NCBI GenBank assembly: GCA_024275555.1
Contig: JAJRYW010000281.1
Location: forward strand, 1-19,207
DNA length: 19,207 bases
Reading direction: 5' to 3'
Origin: Calditrichota bacterium
GTDB taxonomy: Bacteria > Calditrichota > Calditrichia > RBG-13-44-9 > J075
This document shows, piece after piece, positions 1 to 7,514 of this stretch (positions are counted from its first letter, which is position 1; the number at the start of each line of letters is the position of its first letter). The position numbers were made by a program, and so were the translations under genes. The notes under the pieces were generated by a model. It searched no databases. It was not told the origin of the DNA and was given only the letters and a program-made list of their open reading frames with translations.

Positions 1-299
1 CCTTGCAATTGTATCGTCCCGTGCAGGACGCCATTTGCATCAACTTGATAACTTGCTTCATGTAGAATTTTAAAATCGGAACTCCCATCCGCATTGTAAA
101 CCACTAAGATCGCAGCAACAATGTCCACCTCCGCAGGGAAATTGTCGGCTTCAATGTTTACTTGATCGCCATTACGAAAAACCGATTGTTGTGAAACCAG
201 GTGCAGATCCACCGTTGGCACAACACTGCGATTCTCGTCTGCAACTAAGAATGAGCTAAGGAGCATCGAAACGAGCACGCAGAGTAGCACTTTTTTCAT
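1..299 (-). CDS. Partial exported protein of unknown function (5' part only)
   Basis: An open reading frame starts at ATG 299 on the minus strand and runs off the window edge, giving about 99 residues with no stop. It opens with a lysine pair and a hydrophobic stretch (MKKVLLCVLVSMLLSSFLVA) that reads as a Sec signal peptide, with likely cleavage around VA-DEN. A polar, beta-strand-like region follows (VPTVDLHLVSQ, then VFRNGDQVNIEADNFP), which would suit an Ig-like or carbohydrate-binding surface domain, but I do not recognise the family. A good Shine-Dalgarno (AGAGGGAG) lies about 9 bases upstream. It follows cdaA on the same strand after a 163-base gap that holds repeats, so it is probably a separate transcription unit. 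Confidence 0.7.
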   Translation of the reverse strand, partial: MKKVLLCVLVSMLLSSFLVADENRSVVPTVDLHLVSQQSVFRNGDQVNIEADNFPAEVDIVAAILVVYNADGSSDFKILHEASYQVDANGVLHGTIQLQ

Positions 300-357
300 G
301 GCATATTCTCCCTCTAGGTTAAATATCCAAATGATCAGGTATTAGTTTTCTAAATGT

Positions 358-466
358 AGCGCTTTCGCGCATTTCAACCCCGGCAAACCGGGGAACTGAT
401 TTCGATCGTTCCAATCGACAATCCCGGATTGCCCGGCATGTCGACCGAGACCCCCAAAGGGGCTAA
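358..466 (+). repeat. Dispersed hairpin repeat, family 2, copy 1
   Basis: This stretch fills most of the gap downstream of cdaA and overlaps its stop codon. In order on the plus strand it contains TAGCGCTTTCGCGCATTTC, a perfect hairpin CCCCGG-CAAA-CCGGGG (378-393), a TCGAC/GTCGA stem (415-419 with 440-444) enclosing CAATC-CCG-GATTG (419-431), and GAGACCCCCAAAGGGGCTAA (447-466) with a CCCC/GGGG stem. The same order of elements is found at 18893-18987 (CTTTCGC... , a TCGA stem, then GAGACCCCGAAAGGGGCTAA). The hairpins could stop or stabilise cdaA mRNA, but no U-tract follows them in either direction, so I call it a repeat and not a terminator. Confidence 0.6.
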
Positions 467-1266
467 TTGGTAAATCCGGCAAATGAAAACTTCTTACGGT
501 CTTTATGATTAATTGCATACGCTTCTTGCAAACGTTTTTGTAAACCTTCTTCGGTTAGTCCCCGGGTAAGCACCCCATGTTCGGCCAGGGAGAGCATTCC
601 GGTCTCTTCGCTGACCACTAAAACCATGGCGTCTGTTTGTTCCGAGAGCCCCAACGCCGCCCGGTGCCGCATCCCCAGGGCCGGGTCAATCTTGGGATTT
701 TGCGTCAGCGGCAATTGGCATTTGGCAGCCAGGATTAAATCTCCCTGGATCACCACAGCGCCGTCGTGCAACGGAGAACGCGGATTAAAAATAGACAGCA
801 GCAGCGGTTGAGAGACCCGCGCCTGAATCGGCAGTCCCGTTTCCACAATACTTTTAATCCCGGTATCTCTTACTAACACAATCAGTGCTCCAAAGTTTTT
901 CTTGGCCAACTCCGATACGGCCCCAACTACATCCTCTATAAACCGGGGAGTGTCTACCTTGACAAGTTTCTGAATAATTGGATTCTGTCCTAAATAAAGC
1001 AACAAGCGCCGAAACTCCGGCTGAAAGATGATTACGAATGCGATGACCCAGACTGTTTTTAAATTTGAAAATATCCAGGAGACGCCGCTTAAATTGAGTA
1101 AATCCGCAATTACAGAGAACAATACAATGGCGATTAAGCCCATCATCATCCGGGCAGCTACGCTCCCTTTGATGAATTCATACACTTTATAAAAAACAAA
1201 TGTAACTATAATAATATCAAATACATCTATTATCGTTACGGATAAGAAGCCAATTTTAAACAGCAT
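463..1266 (-). CDS. cdaA: Membrane-bound diadenylate cyclase (CdaA family)
   Basis: It makes cyclic di-AMP from two ATP at the cytoplasmic face of the membrane. The 267 residues begin with three hydrophobic segments (about 10-28, 37-57 and 71-82), as in CdaA/YbbP. The DAC (DisA_N) domain then fills about 95-250. The two catalytic signatures are intact: DGA at 168-170 within SPLHDGAVVI, and RHR at 200-202 within GMRHRAALG. Length is normal for the family. The start ATG at 1266 has a modest AGG 7 bases upstream. It lies 79 bases after folP; that gap is A/T-tract rich with no convincing promoter, so it probably shares the folE-TPR-folP transcript. The usual partners, the YbbR/CdaR regulator and glmM, do not follow; a repeat and an unrelated exported protein do. 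Confidence 0.95.
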   Translation of the reverse strand: MLFKIGFLSVTIIDVFDIIIVTFVFYKVYEFIKGSVAARMMMGLIAIVLFSVIADLLNLSGVSWIFSNLKTVWVIAFVIIFQPEFRRLLLYLGQNPIIQKLVKVDTPRFIEDVVGAVSELAKKNFGALIVLVRDTGIKSIVETGLPIQARVSQPLLLSIFNPRSPLHDGAVVIQGDLILAAKCQLPLTQNPKIDPALGMRHRAALGLSEQTDAMVLVVSEETGMLSLAEHGVLTRGLTEEGLQKRLQEAYAINHKDRKKFSFAGFTN

Positions 1267-1345
1267 ATCGACGCCTAATAAATGAGATTACTATCGGTAA
1301 TTTTTTTTTGAATCATTAGCTCGCTTTGCAAAAAAAAATCTTTTT

Positions 1346-2512
1346 TTATGCCTTCAAGACCCGGCTTCCCAGGAACATTTTCAGGGCCTGCTGATTTTCG
1401 CGCACATCGTGCACACGAAGGATGTTGGCCCCCTCTTGTACCCCCAGGAGATTCGCCGAAACCGTTCCGATCAACCGCTCTGCCGGGGGAGCATCCAGCC
1501 TGCTGCCAATAAACGATTTACGGGAGGCGCCCAACAGAATCGGGCGCCCCAACCCGCGGAATTCCGCAAGGCGGCGCAGGATTTCAAAATTATCTTCAAA
1601 CCGTTTTCCAAAACCAATTCCCGGGTCGATGATTACATCCTTAATTCCGGATTGTCCGGCCCGTTCGATTTCCAGTTGTAAAAAGGTATAGATTTCTTCT
1701 ATCAGGTGATCATAACTCGGGTTTTTCTGCATGGTTCGGGGAACGCCCTTCATGTGCATCAAGACTACCGGAACTTGATTCGCGGCAGCGACATGCGCCA
1801 TGTGCGGGTCAAACCGCAGCGCGCTTACATCGTTGATGATATCCGCTCCTGCTTCCACAGCTTTTTGCGCCACTTCACTTTTGTAGGTGTCCACGGAAAT
1901 CCGGCACTCCAGCCGGCTCAATTCGGAGATTACCGGGCCGATGCGCCGCCACTCTTCTTCGGCGCTTACCGGCGGGGCCCCCGGGCGGGTCGATTCTCCG
2001 CCCACGTCAATAATCGCAGCTCCCTCGGCCATCATTTGCCGGGCGTGCGCCAGGGCTGCTTCCAGGTTCACATACTGGCCCCCGTCGCTAAAGGAATCCG
2101 GGGTGACATTCAAAATCCCCATGATAAGCGGTTCGGTGATCTTCAATTTTCCCCGGGGAGTGCTCATCTCCCACTGCCGCCGATTCCAATTCTGCCGGAA
2201 CTGCCTGAGGCGGCCCGACAAATTAACAAAATGATCCGGTATTGCTTCCAGAGAAACCACTTCTTCCAAACTGCCGGGCGTCCATTCGGTCAGGGCGGCC
2301 TGGTGCGGAGCCCTGGCAACTAAAACCCGGGGGCGCAAGCGGTCCGGCAGGTGTTCCATAAACGCGGACAGCCGCTCGCCGGAAAATCCCAGCCACTTCA
2401 GGTAAATCCGGCCGGGATGGTAGCGCCAGGTGGAAGAGGCCGATGCTCCCAGCGCCTCAAGCTCCTGTTGCCAATCGGCTTCGTTGCAATTTGCCAAACG
2501 CCTCAGTATCAC
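1346..2512 (-). CDS. folP: Dihydropteroate synthase with N-terminal extension
   Basis: It condenses 6-hydroxymethyl-7,8-dihydropterin pyrophosphate with p-aminobenzoate in folate synthesis. All TIM-barrel signatures are present and in order: GILNVTPDSFSDGG, DVGGESTRPGA, SVDTYKSEVA, ADIINDVSAL, VLMHMKG, DPGIGFGKRFEDN, GASRKSFIG and RVHDV. I place the start at GTG 2512 because AGGAG (2522-2518) lies 5 bases before it, overlapping the TPR stop; an ATG at 2557 would overlap the TPR gene by 37 bases and has no such site. From GTG the protein has 388 residues, about 100 more than usual. The extra N-terminus, ending around FRQNWNRRQW, resembles in outline the pre-barrel extension of some deltaproteobacterial enzymes (inference from memory). 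The gene is probably translationally coupled to the TPR gene. Confidence 0.92.
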   Translation of the reverse strand: MILRRLANCNEADWQQELEALGASASSTWRYHPGRIYLKWLGFSGERLSAFMEHLPDRLRPRVLVARAPHQAALTEWTPGSLEEVVSLEAIPDHFVNLSGRLRQFRQNWNRRQWEMSTPRGKLKITEPLIMGILNVTPDSFSDGGQYVNLEAALAHARQMMAEGAAIIDVGGESTRPGAPPVSAEEEWRRIGPVISELSRLECRISVDTYKSEVAQKAVEAGADIINDVSALRFDPHMAHVAAANQVPVVLMHMKGVPRTMQKNPSYDHLIEEIYTFLQLEIERAGQSGIKDVIIDPGIGFGKRFEDNFEILRRLAEFRGLGRPILLGASRKSFIGSRLDAPPAERLIGTVSANLLGVQEGANILRVHDVRENQQALKMFLGSRVLKA

Positions 2513-2517
2513 ACAGG

Positions 2518-2522
2518 CTCCT
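2518..2522 (-). promoter_or_regulatory. Shine-Dalgarno deciding the folP start
   Basis: AGGAG on the minus strand sits 5 bases before GTG 2512 and shares its first two bases with the TAG stop of the upstream TPR gene (2521-2523). This favours the GTG start over the upstream ATG at 2557 and implies termination-reinitiation coupling. Confidence 0.7.
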
Positions 2523-4155
2523 ATTGCGGGATGGGAATTTTCAAGGTGTCCAGGCACTCGCGAATGCCCTTCATGGCCTGCACGGCGTAATAATCATTAT
2601 CCCCTTTTTTGTTGGCCACCCGGTAGCGAAACTCTTTCAGGGCTTTTTCAAATTCGCCCCGTTCCTGGTGGATCACTCCCAGGTAAAGATGGGCGTCTAA
2701 AAAGTCGCCCAATTCCACCGCTTTCCGGAAATGCTGCTCGGCCCGGCCAAATTGCTTCAACTTGAAATAAACAACTCCCAGGTTATAATGAATGATTTCC
2801 GAATTCGGTTGCAATGAATCTGCTTGTTCAAAGGCTTTCAGGGCATTTTGATAGTCAAAGATGGTTGTGAGGTATTTACCTTTTAGGATCAAGCCATTTA
2901 CCGAGTACGGGTTAATGGCCAGCAGGCGCTCAATGACCTTATTCACTTCTACGGCCGGAGCCTCCTTTACCGAGGCATTGAGCAGTTTCATCTCCGCATA
3001 TCGCGTAACTGCTTTTTCGTATAAAGGACATATCTCGACGATCCGTTTTAAGAGCCCCTCCTCGGAGCGAAAGGGGAGTTCCCGGTAACGCGAAGGGTGT
3101 AAATAGGAAAGATTCTCCAGCACAAAAATGTCGAAAGGGTCTTGCGCATAGGCCATCTTCAGAAAATCCTCGGCGTCATTATAAAGTCCTTCCAGCACAA
3201 AAGACTCGGCAATCATACGGTTCAGCATCGGATCATTCCGGGATTGATCGATATATGTTTTTGCCAGGGGGATTAAATCCGCCCGGGCGGCGCTGAGTTG
3301 CTTTTGCCAGGCAGTTTTCTCTTTACTGTACGGGTTGCGTCGCTGTCCGGTTTGCTCCAGGCGCTGCTGCGCCGCCAATTGAATACGATTATAGGCGTTC
3401 CACTGTTTGGCAAACCCATACACCGGCGAATCCGGCCGGAAACTATTCAGAATATATTCACAGTATTTTTGACTGCGCTGGTACTCCCCGCGGTAAAAAT
3501 ATTCCCGCACCAGCGCGGCCTGCCGCACTCCCGGCCATACCGGTTTGCGGCCGACGGCAACCGGGAAGTACTGCTGTATCCAATTCAGAATACCTGGCAG
3601 CGTTGCCCCAACTTTTTGGGGGTCAATCTCAAATTGAACTTCTGCTGTTACCTCGCGTCCCTCAAGCACTTTCAATTGCAGTTGGTAGAGATTCTCCCGG
3701 GCGCGGACTTCCCCGATAAGCAGTTCGTCAATAGGCAGAGCAGTGATGAGACGGCGAGCGGCAGGCTCCTCCGGCGAGCGAACATCCAGCCTGGTCAAAT
3801 AACGCCAGGGCTCTTTGAAATGATAATCGGTATAGCTCCGGTAGGGCTTCAAGTGCGCCCCGATTTCATCCCGGAAATAGTAGGCCAGCCATTGGTTGGC
3901 GGAATCGGCGCTGTAAAAAAAGGTTGAATAGCGATGCAGCGCCTGCGGCGGGGGCGATTGGAACCAAAAAGCAGCATAGATGCCGGTAAGGAACACCCAT
4001 ATAATCGGAAGAGTAATTTTGAGATGCCGGCCGGTAAACAGGTCGCCGGAGCGGCTGATCTGCCACAGTGTTACCGAAATAACAATGATAAGCAACACAT
4101 AGAGCCCAAAACCGCCGGGCACATTCCCGGATAAATAATCAAAAAAATCTGTCAT
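2521..4155 (-). CDS. Membrane-anchored TPR protein, possible TolB-N/CsgG-like domain
   Basis: I do not recognise a named family. The 544 residues start with two hydrophobic helices (about 18-35 and 46-63), so the rest faces one side of the cytoplasmic membrane. Residues about 76-200 (with ALPIDELLIGEVR, LYQLQLKVLEG and a later FEID...LPGILNWI) look in outline like the TolB-N/CsgG-type fold that precedes TPRs in many bacterial proteins; this is a weak inference. Helical repeats occupy about 205-345. Three better TPR units lie at about 415-451, 452-484 and 485-518, with the G-Y/A-F spacing visible in HYNLGVVYFKLKQFGRAEQHF. It starts 8 bases after the folE stop, with AAAGG about 12 bases upstream, and ends against the folP start, so it is wedged in a folate gene cluster. 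Its link to folate, if any, is unknown. Confidence 0.85.
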   Translation of the reverse strand: MTDFFDYLSGNVPGGFGLYVLLIIVISVTLWQISRSGDLFTGRHLKITLPIIWVFLTGIYAAFWFQSPPPQALHRYSTFFYSADSANQWLAYYFRDEIGAHLKPYRSYTDYHFKEPWRYLTRLDVRSPEEPAARRLITALPIDELLIGEVRARENLYQLQLKVLEGREVTAEVQFEIDPQKVGATLPGILNWIQQYFPVAVGRKPVWPGVRQAALVREYFYRGEYQRSQKYCEYILNSFRPDSPVYGFAKQWNAYNRIQLAAQQRLEQTGQRRNPYSKEKTAWQKQLSAARADLIPLAKTYIDQSRNDPMLNRMIAESFVLEGLYNDAEDFLKMAYAQDPFDIFVLENLSYLHPSRYRELPFRSEEGLLKRIVEICPLYEKAVTRYAEMKLLNASVKEAPAVEVNKVIERLLAINPYSVNGLILKGKYLTTIFDYQNALKAFEQADSLQPNSEIIHYNLGVVYFKLKQFGRAEQHFRKAVELGDFLDAHLYLGVIHQERGEFEKALKEFRYRVANKKGDNDYYAVQAMKGIRECLDTLKIPIPQ

Positions 4156-4163
4156 TGGGATCG

Positions 4164-4703
4164 TTAACCTTTTACGTCATGAGTAGATTCAGCATCATCG
4201 AGTCCTCGCCGGGCGGCGGTGACAATGCGCATTTCTTTTTTGTGCGCCCCGCGCATCGAGGCGCACAGGTGGCGCGCTTCCAGGCGCACCTCTACCCAGC
4301 GGGGCGCCAGGGCTTCCCACAACATATCAGCGAGTTGATTCGTCAATCGTTCTTGTATTTGGGGGCGGGCGGAAAGCGTATCTACCAGCCGGGCAATCCC
4401 GGAGAAACCGGCAATCTTCTGGTTCTGCGGGCAATAACGGATCGTTGCCGTTCCAAAAAAAGGCAATAGATGATGTTCGCAAACAGAATAAAAAGGGAGG
4501 TCTTCCAGGGCAATTACTTCCCCATCGCTATGATGTTCGGTAAAAGTGCTCTCCAGAAACGCTTGCTGCTGAACGCCGGCGAAAATTTCCTCGCACATGC
4601 GCGCTGACCGTTCCGGCGTTTTTTGCAAGCCTGGTCGATTCAGGTCTTCGCCAATCCCTTCCAGGATTAATCGAATGCCTTTTCGAATTTTATCGCCATC
4701 CAT
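4164..4703 (-). CDS. folE: GTP cyclohydrolase I (type IA)
   Basis: It converts GTP to 7,8-dihydroneopterin triphosphate and formate, the first step of tetrahydrofolate (or queuosine/biopterin) synthesis, as a cytoplasmic homodecamer. The 179 residues carry the zinc site of the classical enzyme: Cys75 and His78 in FYSVCEHHLLPFFG, and Cys147 in EARHLCASMRGA. The core motif GFSGIARLVDTLSARPQIQERL is also present. Length fits bacterial FolE with a short N-terminus. ATG 4703 has no strong Shine-Dalgarno. It is the first gene after the ftsH terminator; the 270-base gap contains an A/T-rich TATTATACT (about 4786-4778) and a TTGACA (4766-4761), but neither pairs with a good partner box, so the promoter is not settled. 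The TPR gene follows 8 bases after its stop. Confidence 0.95.
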   Translation of the reverse strand: MDGDKIRKGIRLILEGIGEDLNRPGLQKTPERSARMCEEIFAGVQQQAFLESTFTEHHSDGEVIALEDLPFYSVCEHHLLPFFGTATIRYCPQNQKIAGFSGIARLVDTLSARPQIQERLTNQLADMLWEALAPRWVEVRLEARHLCASMRGAHKKEMRIVTAARRGLDDAESTHDVKG

Positions 4704-4852
4704 CCGAGTTCTCGAATTACCGGTAACCGCTTATCCGAATCCCTGGCCAGTTAAATTCCTTGTCAAAGACGGCTGGTAGTATAATAGCTTCGGTCGCTTC
4801 ACTGCTTGCCGAAAATCACATATTTTGTTTTCAGGAACCACGGAAGCCGCCC

Positions 4853-4884
4853 AAAAAGAAACCCCGTTTAAACAAACGAGGCTC
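4853..4884 (-). terminator. Rho-independent terminator after ftsH
   Basis: On the minus strand CCTCGTTT-GTTT-AAACGGGG forms an 8-bp stem (4881-4874 with 4869-4862, one G-T pair) with a 4-base loop, followed at once by TTTCTTTTT (4861-4853). It lies about 90 bases after the ftsH stop and before folE, separating the tilS-hpt-ftsH block from the folE-TPR-folP-cdaA block. Confidence 0.8.
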
Positions 4885-4975
4885 TTATGATAATCCTTTT
4901 CAGAAGTACTGCTAAGTCGTTATAGGGCGCTGTTTCCGAATCATTCTTTTTTCCATTCCCGGCGTTGAGCAGGAC

Positions 4976-6934
4976 TTATTTCTTGGGAACTTTTGCCGGG
5001 AGCGGCTTGCCGGCCAATACGATATCGATCTCTTCGGCATCCAGGATTTCCCGCTCCAGCAACGCATCCGAGAGTTTATGCAGCTTATCGATGTTTTCCT
5101 TTAAGAGCTTTTCCGTTTTCTTTTCCGCCTCGCCCACGATCCGGCGAATCTCCTCATCGATTTCCTGGGCGGTTTTTTCACTAAAGTCGCGGTGCGTGGC
5201 AATCTCGCGGCCCAGGAAAATTTCCTCGTCCTTCTTGCCGTAGGCCAGGGGGCCTAATTTTTCGCTCATGCCCCACTCGGTCACCATTTTACGGGCCAGT
5301 TCCGTGGCCCGTTCGATATCATTGCCGGCGCCGGTGGTGTAGTGTTTAAGCACCAATTTTTCCGCCACGCGGCCGCCAAGCAAGGTGCACAACTGGATTT
5401 CCAGGTAGGTCTTGGAATAAGTATGGTTTTCATCAAAGGGCAGGAAATGAGTGACTCCCAGGGCCCGTCCGCGGGGGATAATGGTCACTTTGTGCACCGG
5501 ATCGGCGCCGGGGATCAGCTTTGCTATCAGGGCGTGGCCAGCCTCATGATAGGCGGTGCTGCGCTTTTCCTCTTCGCTGATGATCATACTCTTGCGCTCC
5601 ATGCCCATCATGATTTTATCTTTGGCCATCTCAAAATCATACATCGTCACCGCGTCCTGGTCATTCCGGGCGGCAAAGAGAGCCGCCTCGTTAACCAGGT
5701 TTGCCAAGTCCGCCCCGGCTAACCCCGGCGTTCCTTTGGCAATGATAAACAAATCCACATCTTTCGCCAGCGGGATATTTTTTGTGTGCACCCTCAGGAT
5801 ACCTTCCCGTCCGCGTACATCGGGGCGGTCTACCACGATCTGGCGATCGAAGCGTCCCGGGCGCAGCAGCGCGGAGTCCAGCACGTCGGGACGGTTGGTT
5901 GCCGCTAAAATGATCACGCCTTCGGTGGTGTCAAAGCCATCCATTTCCACCAGCAGGGCGTTCAGTGTTTGTTCACGCTCGTCGTGGCCGCCGCCTAAAC
6001 CGGCCCCGCGCTGGCGACCGACCGCATCCATCTCATCAATAAAGATAATACAGGGAGCGCTTTTCCGGCCTTGCTCGAACAAGTCCCGCACCCGGCTGGC
6101 GCCGACGCCCACAAACATTTCCACAAAATCGGCCCCGCTCATCGAGAAAAAGGGCACAGCGGCTTCCCCGGCCACGGCCCGCGCTAACAGGGTTTTCCCG
6201 GTTCCCGGGGGGCCCAGCAGCAACGCTCCCTTGGGAATTTTGCCGCCTAAGCGGCTGAACTTGGAGGGGTTCTTTAAAAATTCGATAATCTCACGGAGTT
6301 CTTCTTTGGCCTCGTCGCAACCGGCCACATCATCAAAGGTGACCCGGGTTTCGTTTTCCATCAGCAAACGGGCCCGGCTTTTGCCAAAGGAGAAAATATT
6401 TTTGCCGGCCCCGCCGCCCTGCATGCGCCGGAACAGGAAGATCCAGAACCCCAGCAGGAGCACCCAGGGTAAAACATTGGTCAGCACATCCAGCCATTCG
6501 GTGGAAAGGCGCATCACTTTAATTTCAATCCCTCGCTTACGCCACTCTTCCACCCGGGCATCCAGATCGGTGTACGGCAAGGTGGTCTTAAACTCCGTAT
6601 ATTGGCGGGTCTTGCCGTTGGGCAACTCTTCCACGGCCGGATTTTTCAGATATCCGATAAAATCATTCGCATCGACGCGTTTGATAATTTCGGCCCGGTA
6701 AATTTCGTTCTCCTCCAGATGCTGGAGATAGCGGGTAAAATCAATCTCGACCGGCTCATCCCCTCCCACGGGGAAGATGGTAGCAAAAAGGGCGATACCC
6801 AGGAAGAGCACCACCCAGAACAAGATCGAACGAGAACCTTTTTTCCACTGAAATTCCTCGTTTTTATTATTCTTGGGAGGGCTGTTTGGAGGACGATTGC
6901 CTTTAAACTTATCGTTGGGATTTTCTTTCATCAT
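4976..6934 (-). CDS. ftsH: ATP-dependent zinc metalloprotease FtsH
   Basis: A membrane-anchored AAA+ protease that degrades misfolded membrane proteins and selected regulators, working as a hexamer. In the 652 residues I see a charged N-terminus, membrane helix 1 (about 36-56), a periplasmic domain (about 58-150), helix 2 (about 151-169), Walker A GPPGTGKT at 241-248, Walker B IIFIDEMD at 296-303, and the second region of homology ATNRPDVLDSALLRPGRFDR at about 345-364. The zinc site HEAGH is at 463-467, and the third ligand is likely Asp539 in GAGNDIERA. All key residues are intact and length is typical. The start has two ATGs in tandem (6934 and 6931), with AGGA about 12 bases upstream. It lies 31 bases after hpt in the tilS-hpt-ftsH order known from many bacteria, and a terminator follows. 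Confidence 0.98.
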   Translation of the reverse strand: MMKENPNDKFKGNRPPNSPPKNNKNEEFQWKKGSRSILFWVVLFLGIALFATIFPVGGDEPVEIDFTRYLQHLEENEIYRAEIIKRVDANDFIGYLKNPAVEELPNGKTRQYTEFKTTLPYTDLDARVEEWRKRGIEIKVMRLSTEWLDVLTNVLPWVLLLGFWIFLFRRMQGGGAGKNIFSFGKSRARLLMENETRVTFDDVAGCDEAKEELREIIEFLKNPSKFSRLGGKIPKGALLLGPPGTGKTLLARAVAGEAAVPFFSMSGADFVEMFVGVGASRVRDLFEQGRKSAPCIIFIDEMDAVGRQRGAGLGGGHDEREQTLNALLVEMDGFDTTEGVIILAATNRPDVLDSALLRPGRFDRQIVVDRPDVRGREGILRVHTKNIPLAKDVDLFIIAKGTPGLAGADLANLVNEAALFAARNDQDAVTMYDFEMAKDKIMMGMERKSMIISEEEKRSTAYHEAGHALIAKLIPGADPVHKVTIIPRGRALGVTHFLPFDENHTYSKTYLEIQLCTLLGGRVAEKLVLKHYTTGAGNDIERATELARKMVTEWGMSEKLGPLAYGKKDEEIFLGREIATHRDFSEKTAQEIDEEIRRIVGEAEKKTEKLLKENIDKLHKLSDALLEREILDAEEIDIVLAGKPLPAKVPKK

Positions 6935-6965
6935 CTGTTTTCAAGGTCCTATCAAAAATTAAGTT

Positions 6966-7514
6966 TTATTCATCCAATTGGTAAATTGCATTTACATTGC
7001 GTTTGAGCTGTTTATAATCCAAACCGTAACCAATCACAAATTTATTATCAATCTCAAAACCGACATAGTCTATATCCAGGTCTACCTTGGCTGCGCCTTT
7101 CTTCACCAGTAGTGATACAAATTTTAAGGAGGCAGGTTTCATGTTTTTGATGCGGCGCTTTAAATACTGCACCGACAGACCGGAATCCACGATATCTTCC
7201 ACCACAATAATATGCCGCCCGTGCAGGTCGGCGCTGAAATCTTTGATCATCATAATTTCGCCGGATGAAACCCGCTGATTGCCGTAGCTGGAAATTTTAA
7301 TAAAGTCCATTTCACAATCGATGCTCAGGTAGCGAATCAAATCGGCCAGGAGCAACACCGCACCGTTCAGCACCCCAACCATGATGGGCACACTGTCGGC
7401 GTAATCCCGGGAAATTTGTTCGCCCAGGGCTTTGACCCGCTTTTGAATCTGCTGTTCTGTGAACATTTTTTTAAAAGTTAGATTATCAATCGAAACAGTT
7501 TCCGGGGCTTTCAT
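6966..7514 (-). CDS. hpt: Hypoxanthine phosphoribosyltransferase
   Basis: It salvages hypoxanthine (and usually guanine) to IMP/GMP using PRPP in the cytoplasm. The 182 residues match the family length. The PRPP-binding motif VVEDIVDSGLS is at 104-114, the flexible-loop ISSYG is at about 74-78, the GVLNGAVLLLADL loop is at about 47-59, and the C-terminal base-binding stretch KFVIGYGLDY is present. ATG 7514 overlaps the tilS TGA in an ATGA, so translation is probably coupled to tilS. An internal ATG (residue 17) would trim a poorly conserved N-terminus and is a possible alternative start. ftsH follows 31 bases after its stop. Confidence 0.95.
   Translation of the reverse strand: MKAPETVSIDNLTFKKMFTEQQIQKRVKALGEQISRDYADSVPIMVGVLNGAVLLLADLIRYLSIDCEMDFIKISSYGNQRVSSGEIMMIKDFSADLHGRHIIVVEDIVDSGLSVQYLKRRIKNMKPASLKFVSLLVKKGAAKVDLDIDYVGFEIDNKFVIGYGLDYKQLKRNVNAIYQLDE

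Noticed and set aside
446..466. CCCC-AAA-GGGG hairpin at the cdaA stop as a Rho-independent terminator
   Set aside because: No T-tract follows on the minus strand, and the same sequence recurs elsewhere as part of a repeat family.
1294..1348. Terminator between folP and cdaA
   Set aside because: The A-tracts and T-tracts pair only as A-T stretches, with no G/C stem, so a functional terminator is unlikely.
2513..2557. ATG 2557 as folP start
   Set aside because: It would overlap the TPR gene by 37 bases and lacks a Shine-Dalgarno, while GTG 2512 has AGGAG at good spacing.
4731..4766. TTGACA-based promoter for folE
   Set aside because: TTGACA (4766-4761) is perfect, but at 17 bases the -10 position reads GGGATT; no good partner at 16-19 bases.
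5556..6701. Long plus-strand frame (381 codons) across ftsH
   Set aside because: Ser/Arg-rich translation antisense to intact FtsH motifs; shadow frame.
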